Shown in pieces: positions 23,353 through 34,600 of a DNA stretch of 64,000 nucleotides; the first letter of the stretch is position 1, and each line of letters begins with the position of its first letter. Source of the stretch: Corylus avellana (Eukaryota; Streptophyta; Magnoliopsida; Fagales; Betulaceae); contig NC_081546.1 in the NCBI RefSeq assembly GCF_901000735.1, positions 24,093,009-24,157,008 of the forward strand. Reading direction: 5' to 3'. A program made the position numbers and the translations under genes. The notes below the pieces were generated by a model. It saw nothing but the letters and a program-made list of their open reading frames with translations. It was not told the origin of the DNA and ran no database searches.

Positions 23353-24400
23353 GTGGTTGGGTGTAAGTGGGTTTACAAAATCAAGACTTGTTCCAATGGT
23401 ACTGTTGACAGGTACAAGGCGCGACTTGTGACCAGAGGTTTTACTCAGGAATATGGTGTGGATTATGAGGAGACTTTTGCTCCAGTTACTTGCCTATCTT
23501 CTTTGCGTGTTCTGTTGGCTGTTGTAGCCTCTCGACATTGGTCACTTTGTCAAATGGATGTAAAAAATGCATTCTTTAATGGTGATTTAAGTGAAGAAGT
23601 CATATGCAGCCACCTCATGGATTATCTCATCCTACAAACAAGGTTTGTCATCTTCTTCGAGTTTAGCGCTACTATCTCTCACCTTGGCTACTCCATCAGC
23701 TCTTATGATTTAGCCGTGTTTATTCGCCGCACAGACCAGGGTATCATACTTCTTCTACTATATGTTGATGACATGATTATCACTAGAGATGATATCACTG
23801 ATATTCAGGAACTTAAACAGTTTCTCAGTCAGCACTTTGAAATGAAAGATCTTGGCCCTCTCAGCTATTTTCTTGGTCTTGAGATCTCCTCTTCTTTTGA
23901 TGGTTATTATTTGACATAGGCCAAGCATCTATTTGATCTGCTTTCCCGAGCCAATCTCACAGACAGTAAGATTGTCGACACAGCGACTGAGCTTAATACT
24001 CGTCTCACTCCTCATGATGGTGAGCCTCTTCGCGATTTTACCTTATATCGGCATTTATTTGGCAGTCTTGTCTACCTTATTGTCACTCTACCTGATATCT
24101 AGTATGTTGTCTATCAGGTGAGTCAGTTTATGGATGCTCCTCACTCCACTCATTTCTTAGCTGTCCTCTGCATCCTTCGATACCTGAAGGGGACATTATT
24201 TCATGGGCTCTATTTCTCCTCTCAATCTCCTCTTCAGCTGCATGCATATACTGATGCTGATTGGGTGGGTAATCTGACAAATCGTCGCTCTACCACTAGT
24301 TATTGTTTCCTACTTGGCATCTCGCTTATCTCTTGGCGAAGTAAAAACAAACTGTTGTTGCTCGATCTAGCACCAAGGCAGAATATCGTGCTCTAGCTGA
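23353..24400 (+). pseudogene. Copia reverse transcriptase and RNase H remnant
   Basis: VGCKWVYKIKTCSNGTVDRY and KARLVTRGFTQEYGVDYEET are the start of the copia reverse transcriptase, followed by QMDVKNAFFNGDL. A deletion removes the middle of the enzyme, then the catalytic YVDDM motif, DLGPLSYFLGLEI and a stop appear. The RNase H part shows YTDADWVGNLTNRRSTTSY. Frames change between blocks. Confidence 0.85.
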
Positions 24401-24726
24401 CGGTACGGCGGAACTTCTTTGGTTGCAATGGCTGTTACAGGATATGAGTGTCTCTCTTTCTTCTGCTACTCCTGTATACTGTGACAACAAGGGTGCTATT
24501 CCAATTGCTTATAATGATGTTTTTCATGAATAGACCAAACATATTGAGATTGATTGTCATTTTGTCCGTCATCATCTTCTTCAGGGCTCACTGCAGCTTC
24601 ATTCTGTCACGTCCTATGATCAGCTCGCGGACATCTTTACAAAGTCACATCCACCAGGGCGTTTTCGTGATCTTGTGTCCAACCTCAAGTTGGTCTCTCA
24701 TACTCCACCTTGAGCTTGAGGAGGGC

Positions 24727-24919
24727 TGTTACGAATCTTATGTTAAGGGTTATTTACTTTGCTAGGTTTACTAGGTTTACCTTTCCTTATTCTACTAGGT
24801 CTGTATCATTTCCTTATTCTACTAGGTCTGTATGATTAGCCTATATATATAGGCCCCTTATGTACATTATACTGTGTGATTCAATATACAAGCTTATTCT
24901 AAACAAATTCGAGCCAACA
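24727..24919 (+). repeat. Probable 3' LTR of the first copia element
   Basis: It begins TGTTACGAATCTTATG directly after a purine-rich tract (gagcttgaggaggg) and ends near GCCAACA. Inside are two 25-bp tandem copies of a ttattctactaggtctgtat unit and a TATA-like tatatatataggcccc. No second LTR is visible, so the right boundary is approximate. Confidence 0.5.
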
Positions 24920-25843
24920 TTAATTTATGTATATCATTAGATGTACCAATTTTGAATCCTGACTATGAAATGGATATTAACCATTTCATTTTATGTACAT
25001 CGTTAGATGCCATAACTTTAAATCTCGACCGTAAAATAACTAATATCCATTTCATTTTTTTTTTCTAAGCATCCAATTCATTTGAAATGAAAAGGATGTT
25101 AGGCTATTGGAGCATGGTTTGTTTTTTGTTTTTTTTGTTTTTAGGCTTAATCCAAGGAGACTTTAGGGTTTTGTACGGAAGTAATTGACACATTCTGCAT
25201 TGACAGCATTGTTTCTCAAAAACTAGTGAAATTTTGCTGAAACTTTGTCCAGAGACGGAGCCAGCCTTGCAAATGGGCAGGGGCTCATGTCTAAAAAATT
25301 TAGTTGGTAATGGCCAATTTGCAAAAAATTTAACTATAAATTTTATTTTATTTTTATTTATTTATTTTTTAATTTTTTTACCTTAGAAATTTTTTTTTCT
25401 TGTCATTTGGGGGGGCGGGCCTGCCAGTCCCCCCCTTCCTCCATCCCTGACTCTGTGGATGTAGCCCTTAGTGATGAACCAGGTAAATCTCTAAAATTTT
25501 TATTGCTTGTTTTTGCTTTCTTCTCATTTTTCGCATATCACCGATTCTAAATTAGATTTTCTAACAGATAATCCTTGTCAGTACTCCACGAAAGACATTA
25601 TAAAAGGCATCTTTAATTTATGTAAAATTCTTTAATGGTTCCTGTGAAACATTATGCACTGGAAAACAATTTGAATCAGGAATATATTTGGTTAAAGCAA
25701 GGGAATAAGAGAGGAGGCCGAGAGACATTAGAAGGCATTTAGCATCGGGAATTTGGAAAAGAAAGCTGCATATATCTACGTGTCGTGGAATTAATTCATA
25801 TAAGCCTTTTAACAATATATTATGCTGACTTATATATATATAT

Positions 25844-25885
<42 letters not shown>

Positions 25886-28696
25886 CAAGTAGAAGGTAGT
25901 AGACGTTTGTCAAAAGTTACTTTTAAGACATGAGTGGCTTCTAATTGCTTTGAGGTTTCAATAATTCCATAAATGGGGCCAAATGTTAAGCCAATTGAAA
26001 TCCCTACTACAGTTTTTCTATTATTTTACCAAGCCTACCGACATGAGGAATATAGATAGTACTTGACCAAATGGTGTGGATCGAATGTTAAATTCAACGG
26101 CCAAACAAGAAAAAAAAAATTAAGAAAAATAATCTTGATTTATTTTCTCTCATGTTAATTAATGACTCCACAAAACTCGATCTAGCTCTTTGACTCAAAC
26201 TCCTAGATGATCTCTCCTTTCTCCCCTTTCTCTTCCTCTCCCTCACCTTACTCTCCCTATTGGCGGTCGGAAGTAGATCGAGATCGGTGGAATGGAATGT
26301 ATAGGGTTCTCCAAGGTTTTAAAAGACTCTCCCCTAAAATTTGGAGATCCATTTAGAAGTATTATTTTTGCATAAAGGACGTTCTCGTTTGAACGACTTG
26401 TGTCATGTTCGAACGATATTTACAAATTATTTAATTGTGGCATGATGGCATCCTATGCGGCATGTTCAATTGAGTTGTCTCGTTTGAATAAGACATGATC
26501 CAAAACTCCTAAGTGTTACGAACTCTTATTTCCTTTGTTTTCATAATTATTAGTCTAATACCCGTACTTATTATTACCTTTACTTTACATACTTACTAAC
26601 CTAAATTTTGTTTGTATTTTTTATTACGTTTTGTTTAAATTCGGGGTTTGCTATGTATTTGAGTGAGGTATTACATTAAATGAGCCCAAGTTTAGTGCGA
26701 TCTACCTTAGTTTCTCATTCAGCTCGGGCTAGTTACCAATGTACCCCTTCGAGTGAAAATTTGGTGGTTTTCGAAATTCAGATTTTGAATTTCGCCTTGG
26801 CCTGAGTCATAAACCAAAATCTTTACCGATCTCGAGTTGGGGCATGCTGGGAGCTGAGCAAGCGGCTCAAGTCGGCTAAAAAATAACGAGTTGGGGCGAT
26901 ATCAGCGGGCGGGAAATGCCCAACCCTAGAAAATTTTATTTCAGATTGTTTAATATATACATATATGCAACTTGAAATAATAAGATTTGGACATGGGGCC
27001 TTGCAACTCGGAGGGCAGGTTAGCATCATCAATCATCTTAATTGTTGTGACCTAGAGGGTTGTGCTCGACGATATATGTTTAATGTACATCCACTGAATG
27101 CATTAAAGAAAGCAAAGAAAAAGATGAATTTCCTGGAATAAGAAAAAGGGATTTCTGTGTTGTTTTTATCATGTGATGTGGCCTTGAGCTTTGAAATTCA
27201 TCAAGGTTGTAGTCAATGAGGGTGCAGAGTTGGTCATGTGGGGGATGGCATAATATATACGCCAAATCATAGAAAATGTTGAGAGAGAGAGAGAGAGAGG
27301 ATTAGAAGGGAATATTTGGGAGAGGATGAAAAGGAATAAGAAACTTACAAAGGTATGTGGAATTAGGGTTTACGATGACAGCCATATGAAAGCAAACAAA
27401 CAACCCTTTAGGGCTCGAGCACACATTCAGGTCAATGGGTCCACCTAATTAATCAATATTTCTTGACTATTACACCCACTCTTTTTATTCATTTGTTAAA
27501 TAGAATTAATGCTACAATCACCTCCAAGCTCACTGGCTTTTCATGACAGCTAAGTTTTGTGCTGACATGTGTCACAAGATAATGTTTCCCTCCATATATG
27601 GGATTTAATTAGATAATCATCTTTTTGTTCCACGATAATACAAAATAGAAAGTGCGAAAGATTATATAATTTTCTCTGCACATAATTAATAATAGAGGAA
27701 ACTTAACTTTTATCACATTTGTAAGAGTTTAACTTATATCAGGATGAGCCTTAAAACCTCATTTTAACAGCTCTCAATCAATAACTAACATATAAGCAAA
27801 ATCATAAAAAGTGCACAAAAATAACTTGGACCAAAATACACTAGGTTTGAGCTCATTTGAACTCAAAGTGAGAAAGAGATTCAGAGAAAACACCTAGCCA
27901 CCCAGTCGTGGGTAGGTCTGGCCGTGACCCAGCCATGAGTCACCTTCTCTAGCGCTGTGAGTCACCCTTTTCGGCCTTTAGGATGATAAAATCTCTAAAG
28001 GATTAATCTTTCACTTCTAGGTTTTAGTTTTGAATTCGAAAATGAGTTTTGAGGCATTAGAAACAAGTTTTGAAGCATTATAAACTGATTTTGAGGCGGG
28101 TCACGGCTAGCCAGACCCAGCCAGAAGAGGCATTAGAAAAAGGTTTTGAGGCAGGTCATGGCCGGCCAGACCCATGGGTCATGCCAACCACGCCAGACCC
28201 ACGGCGTCGTGGGTCTCGCCAGACCCACAGCATGGGTATCGTTGGGTCTGGCTAGCCACGAGATTTAGGGTTCTCTTTCTCATTTTGATTTGGTATGGTT
28301 GTTTTCACTTTCATTTTTTGCATTTTTCTTAAATTGATGTTGTGTCACATGGTGATTAGATGCTGTAAAAGGGCTGGTTTACACTAGGACCTAATAGTAG
28401 GGGCTCTCCATTTCTAATTATCCCGTAAATTTAAAAACTCTCAATTTTTAGTGTATCTATCTTTTAATTTTTTGGGTGGCAAAATTCACAAAATCTCTCT
28501 TTTTTTTTTAGGTAAAAAAAAAGACCCTCAATCTTTGAAAAAAGTAGGGATATTTTTGAAATTTTGAAAGAATTAAAGAAAAATCCTAACGGATGCGTGC
28601 AGAGTGAAGTTGAAAAAAATTGAAAGATAGATACACTATTTATCTTAATTAGGGGGTAAGTTCAAAAGGAGCAACAATCAGGAGGGGGTTAATTAA
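24920..28696. other. Intergenic, no gene seen
   Basis: Short frames here have no recognisable domain. A (GA)n microsatellite follows a TA run at about 25831-25881, and another GA run is at 27282-27300. Bases 27895-28262 are GC-richer, with repeated gccagaccca words, probably an old repeat. Bases 25250-25455 look like a decayed repeat bounded by gagacggagccag and ccctgactctgtg. Confidence 0.55.
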
Positions 28697-29043
28697 GGGT
28701 CCGTTTAGGTTTATTGCGATTTCAAAAAGTATTATTTAAAAGTAACAATTTTAAAATGTGCGATTTGAAAATGTAATTTTAAAAACATGATTAAGCGTTT
28801 GGCATAATCATGGTTTGACTTGTAAAATTGCAATTTAGCCTTTAAAATTGTGTGTTTTCAAAAAAGCATGTATTTACTGGGATTTTGTTTAAAATTGTAT
28901 TTTTTTTGTTTATGAAATCACAATCCTAAACATACTTTTTGTTTATACAATCTCAAATAATTCATTTTCTGGGATTTTGTTTAAAATTGTATTTTTTGTT
29001 TTTGAAATCGCAATCCCAAACGTATTTTAAGTGAAATTTTCCC
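28697..29043. mobile_element. 347-bp MITE of the GGGTCCGTTTGG type
   Basis: The left end is GGGTCCGTTTAGGTTTATTG. GCGATTTCAAAAA near it is mirrored by TTTTTGAAATCGC near the right end, which finishes TTTTCCC. TAATTAA occurs immediately outside both ends (28690-28696 and 29044-29050). There is an internal direct repeat of gggattttgtttaaaattgt. No coding region. Confidence 0.62.
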
Positions 29044-30332
29044 TAATTAATTTGATGCAAACCCTTAAGTTCATAACTGATATATTCATTGAATTTCAAG
29101 AATAAATTGTATTGACAAAAGGCGTATTGATTTTCATTTTATATATGTTGATATCCCGTAGGCCGATTTCAAGTCACTTGAAAACTTATTTTTCCATCAA
29201 GTATATTTCTGAACATATATATATCAACTGGTATTTTAACATAAGATTACCCTAATTAATTTGATCAGGAAAACCTTGGGGATAATTTATAATAAGAAAA
29301 TAAAACCAAAATCTAGAAATCAGAAAATACACAAAAACTATCCAAAATTAACAAACAAACAAATAAATAATTTTCACAAGGTCTCTCTCAAGCCATTCAA
29401 TCTTCTTCTCAAGATCTTTGCCAAACAATATTTAAACATAATCATGTGGAGAAAAGATTAACCACCATCTTTTTCATTCTTAGCCATGAGAAAGTTTTTA
29501 TCCTTATTGTTTTGCATTCTAAATATTATATATCTTTCCACCTGTTTTCGTCACATGACTGCAAGCTTATCTGACACAAGTTGCACCTTGAAATCTCCAC
29601 TCATCTTCACAAACTCAAAGCAGCCCTAGAGGTCAAGAATCCTCCCCAACACACACATGTATAATATATACTATCAAGCTATGAAATATCATATAAATTA
29701 AGAAGAGTAATTATTTTTAGTATACTGGGATGACGTGGTAGTGAAAATCAACTCTTAATTGGGGTTTTTTTTTTTTTTTTTTTTTTCATTTTTCTTTTAC
29801 AATTGTTGATAGACTTGACTGGTTGGCTATAAGCTCAATCTCCAGCCTGATTATTCCTATCACCAACACCATTCTTGTTGAAATTCAATATTGGGTTGAT
29901 GAGCATATTATGAATCTTATGGAATCCTTTATGGCTTGAATTGTCACCCTTTAAGGCTTACTTTCAAGGATCGTGTTAGTTATAAGGCGGGTTGTTTTTG
30001 TCTATCACTATATATATATAGGACAAACAAGCTCAAATACAATTCTTGATGTAGAAGTGAAAGTGTGCAAGGTTAGATTTCATCATAGTTAGAAGCAAAT
30101 CCTTAAATTTATAAAAGGCTCCTTCAATCTATAAGTGAGATAAATTAAGAGAAGAAAAAAATGTAAAGGGAAAACTTCACTTATACCCCATGTATAAGCG
30201 GTTTTGCAATTAATATTACCTTGAAGTTTGAAAATTTGCAATGTCATTTTCCAAAATGTTCTCTTTTTTTATTAAAAAAAAAGGGTTGAACTCACCCACA
30301 CGTACACATGCAGCCATGACCTCGGACCTTGC

Positions 30333-30364
<32 letters not shown>

Positions 30365-31414
30365 TAAAAAAAAAAAAGAGAATTACATGATAAACTACAT
30401 AGGACCTTACTTTAATTCTAGGATTCTTGGATGTAATTGGTCATGATTTCTCAACTTCATAATAGATAGGAAATAGGATAGCTGACCCCCTTCCACTAGT
30501 AGCTAGTGGGAATAACATGAGGGAACTTGCTCCTAAGCCAATATAAACTTTATAGCTACGGAGGTTAAGTGAAGTTTTTCAAGATTTAAAAGATAAATTA
30601 ACTTTATGTTTGCCCCCATAGTCTATCCTACATCACTCCCTTCTCCAACTTTTTGGATAAATTGGAAAATTTAAGGGCATGGCCTAGCTTTGTATTTTGT
30701 TTACACAAGACTCAAGGTGGGATTGTCATATCAACAATTGACAATATATACGTGGCATTTCCAACTTGTTTCATGTGAACCACTCATACACAACACAAAT
30801 TATCAACATCTAATGTAGAACAAGACTTGCATCTTATGTGCACAAAACACAAGATATGATTGTCATATCAGCAATCGAAGGCATGTGACACCCCGTATTT
30901 CAATCAACGTGGTAAATTTTTGGAATGCTTAAAAAAAACAAAAGAAAAAAAAAACCATCAAATCATTTAATTAAAAGTAGTATATAGAACACAATAATCA
31001 TGGCATGAGCATATATAACAAATTGGATTTTGAGATCCTCACCCCAAGCCCTCCTAGATTTGTATATCCTCTAACTATTTCCTCCAGCTTACAATATGCC
31101 CGTGCAATAAGGCCATAAAGCACTATTCTTAGGCCTTTAACTACAAAAAAGTCCACATTTTGCAGTCATCATGTAATCTAATTGGTCACAGCACCATGTC
31201 AATATATATATATATATATATATTATTTTGTTTTCACGTGAGAGAAAAATAATTATAGAAAAGCCCCTCTTTCTCTCTCATGTATTTTTTAACCCGTCGG
31301 CTCCGGGGAAATAAAACAAATGGCGTAGCCTAATAAATATTTGTAGTTTTGCGTGTATTGACTATGGAGAAAAGGAAAGGGAGTGAGTGAGAGACAGAGC
31401 CTCTGTTGGAGTGT
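29044..31414. other. Intergenic upstream of KANADI1
   Basis: No gene is seen. At 30173-30250 there is a one-sided match to the MULE-type MITE ends (gggaaaacttcacttatacccc), and TTA and TA microsatellites occur at 30334-30363 and 31201-31222. Regulatory elements of the KANADI gene are expected here but none can be named from sequence alone. Confidence 0.5.
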
Positions 31415-31422
31415 CGTTTTCC

Positions 31423-31430
31423 TATATATA
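31423..31430 (+). promoter_or_regulatory. TATA box of KANADI1-like gene
   Basis: TATATATA is followed by ctctcgaggtaggaggaaca, about 230 bp ahead of the main start codon. The block is conserved in the truncated copy at 820. Confidence 0.6.
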
Positions 31431-31527
31431 CTCTCGAGGTAGGAGGAACACACACCAAAATCTTTCTCCTTCTCTATCTGTTCCATTTTTATTTTCTCTT
31501 ATTCTTTATTTCTCTTTCTCTCTGAGG

Positions 31528-31542
31528 ATGTCTGTTTCTTGA
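31528..31542 (+). promoter_or_regulatory. Four-codon upstream ORF in the KANADI1 leader
   Basis: ATG TCT GTT TCT TGA (Met-Ser-Val-Ser-stop) lies between the TATA box and the main ATG at 31663. In the truncated copies the matching ATG (959, 11600) is the start of the GARP-only frame (MPVSQ...). A short uORF of this kind could damp translation of the main protein; this is inference. Confidence 0.5.
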
Positions 31543-31662
31543 AGAAGAGAAGAAAAAAAAAAAAGTCTTCCTTTTTTCCTCTCTCCCTGCTCTACAAAAA
31601 ATCACTCGGATATTCTTCTTCTTAAAATCTAAGTGGAGGGAGGAGGCTTGAGAATAATAAAA

Positions 31663-34600
31663 ATGTCTCGGAAAGAGGTTTTTGAGAGACCCTCTTCTTT
31701 GCATCAGATTCCTGATCTTTCACTCCACATAAGCCCTCCAAAGAGTGCTCCTTCCTCAATTTGCACCGCCACGAATGAAGCCGATTCCAGCTTCGATATT
31801 TGGCAGAAATCACACAGCGACAGCTCCATCTCCATCAGACCAGCTGACACCGACCTCTCTCTATCAACCGCTTTGGAGGCCGAGAGTCCATGGAGAAGAA
31901 ACTTCCTCACCGCAGCGGATCAACAGGTTCACATAAATCGTGGGATTTCACTTCTTAATGTTTCTGATCATCAGGGGGCAACTGTCAAGGCCATAAAGGG
32001 AATTCCGGTTTACAATAATTCTTCCTTCCCGTTTTCACCTTTGGATCGCTTCACACAAACGGCAGCGTATCCTCCATCTTGTGCTTCCTCCTTCAGGCCT
32101 TGTCGTGTTCCTTCAGGTTTTGAAGCCATGTCGAGGTATAATGGGATAACCATGGAGACTCTAAGACCCCAGCAGTTTCAGCAAGATTTCTCAAATGGGT
32201 TTATGAGATCAAGGTGTATGCCAAAGCTGCAGAGTAAGAGGAATATGAGGGCACCAAGAATGCGTTGGACAACTTCTCTCCATGCCCGTTTTGTCCATGC
32301 TGTAGAGCTCCTTGGTGGCCATGAAAGTATATATATATATATACAGACCCCTCTCTCTACTATTTTCTTAACCTATATTTTCTTTCTTGAGCTTTTTGGT
32401 TTGATCGTTTGCAATTGTATTGTTCACTATTAGGGGCTACTCCAAAGTCAGTTTTAGAGCTCATGGATGTAAAAGATCTAACACTTGCTCATGTCAAGAG
32501 CCATTTACAGGTACAGCTGAAAACGCCCATTTCTTTCTTTTCTCTCTTTCTCTCTATCAGACTGATATTTCCCACAAATTTTTTTTAATTTAAGATTCTG
32601 AAATTCATAAATTTAGTTAATCTCATCTGCACATCTAAAATAAGCCATATTTTGAAAATTCTAAGAAATTTGGGTGTGGAGGTGCAGTGAAGACTTTGTC
32701 AATCCATGTGGCACAGGGGCCGATGAAGTCAGTGAATGAATGAACAGTTGAGTCTGTTCTTTATGAAACAGGACAACTTCTACTTTTAGAGAGAGAGAGA
32801 GAAAAAGTAGCCATCATTTCTCAATAATAGAAGCAATTACTGACCTTACCAAACATCAACCTCGTGGCTATTAAAGAAACCAAGAAAAATCCAGAAAGCC
32901 AAGCATCTGATTTGATATTTTTTTTTGACTGGGATTTTATTACATTTTTTTTTCTTCTTGTTTCTACTTTTAATTTATTTTATTTAATGGTGTTTTCTTG
33001 TTTTATAATATTTGCTTAATTGCTTGGCAGATGTATCGGACTGTTAAGAACACTGACAAACCTGCAGCTTCCTCAGGTAATTCACATTGCTTAGCCATCT
33101 TTGTTGCCCTTATTTAACTCCCTGATTTCCGCTACAAGTTTGAATTATTAAAATATTCCTCGTTTTGCTTTATGCTTCACAATTAGTATATTTATAATTG
33201 CAGATGTACGTATGTGCCTTACATGTACATATTTATATATGCATGACATGTTTAAAGCTGCAAAAAAAAAAAAAATGTTGAAGCTTTTCTTTATTCTTTG
33301 TGTGTGAGATGTAGATTAGTTCAAGTGTCAACATACATGGGTGATTAAAATGCAATTTATAATACGTAAGAAAAACTCCAAATCAAGTAAAAGTATTCTT
33401 TTGAATGCATATATTACAATCTTGACCTAATTTTTCGAGGCTTGTATCAGATGGATCTGGAGATGAAGATTTCTTGAACACACCCCCAGCTCCACATCAT
33501 AACGACAACTATTTACAAAGTCAAAAAAAAGCTTCAAATGCAGCTTTAGAACATGAAGTGGGATACCTTTCTAATCTTTGGAGTAACCCTTCAAGGTAAT
33601 TAGCTCTCTTTCTCTCTCTCTCTCTCTCTGCATTAACTGGTATTGTTTGAGGTTGATTGTACTCATTGAGTTCAATGCATGAGTAGTGCCTTTAGCTTTG
33701 GAAATCTCCAGACAAGGTTGTCTTTTTTCTGAAACTTAAAAGAGTTTCTTTCTGGCAGCTTTCGCTTTTCATTTGCTTTCTTTCTTTCTCTGCTTTCCTC
33801 TTCACAATCCATGTGGCTTTGAATCAACTTTCTTTTAGGTTAAGAAAACAACCTTGGAACTTGGAAAATTACAAGCTAAATGCGACTCATCAAAACCCTT
33901 TTCCTCTTCTTTTCATGATATCCCATATATATTAATTTGTAACTACTTCTATGTTATTTACCCTTTACACTAAAAAAAGGCTCCTATATATTCTCAAAAG
34001 GAATTTACATATTTTGAAAAGCACAGCACTTCTTTGACTTGATGATGATCTTTTCCCTTTAATTAGCTAGTTGACATTATAATTATAATTATAATACACC
34101 TCGCACTCAACTGTCAGCTACTAGGATTATTACCCTTTTCTTCATATTCTTTTGCCCAAGATTTCCATCACTTTTACTCACATTACTTCCAACTTTCACT
34201 TTGTATATCATCATTAGCTAAAGCCTAAAGTTGTGGTTTGTCTCCTACTTTGACTGAGCGCTTAGACTATATATATTATCAACTAAAACATGGGAAATCA
34301 GAGAGTAATGATAATAAAGATGATGAATATATATATAATACTACTAGATACCATGTTTCAATTTACTAATATAATTGAAACACTTATAAATTAACAAGTA
34401 TATAACAAAATAGTGTATGCAATTTTTATATTATGGATTTGAATTATGTATATAACACTAGAGTCATTTGATGTATAGCATTATTTTTCGATCATAAAGA
34501 AAATGGCATTTGTGTAAATCCTTCCATTTAGGGTGTAAAATCCTTCCATAGGTCATACTGTCCTCCTGTTAGTCTGAATAGTTCATTAGAATGTACAAAA

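Larger units (their letters stand above)
22150..24919 (+). mobile_element. 5'-truncated, degenerate Ty1/copia retrotransposon
   Basis: The order is integrase zinc-finger tail and core, then reverse transcriptase, then RNase H, then polypurine tract, then 3' LTR, which is the copia order. Gag, primer site and 5' LTR are missing. There are in-frame stops (for example after FSRYT at 22360 and in KYT*HDF near 22485) and several frameshifts, so it is dead. It lies between the duplicated KANADI fragment and the intact KANADI gene. Confidence 0.88.

Noticed and set aside
31633..31662. N-terminal extension of KANADI1 from a GTG
   Set aside because: Plant translation starts at ATG. The ATG at 31663 precedes the conserved N-terminal region.
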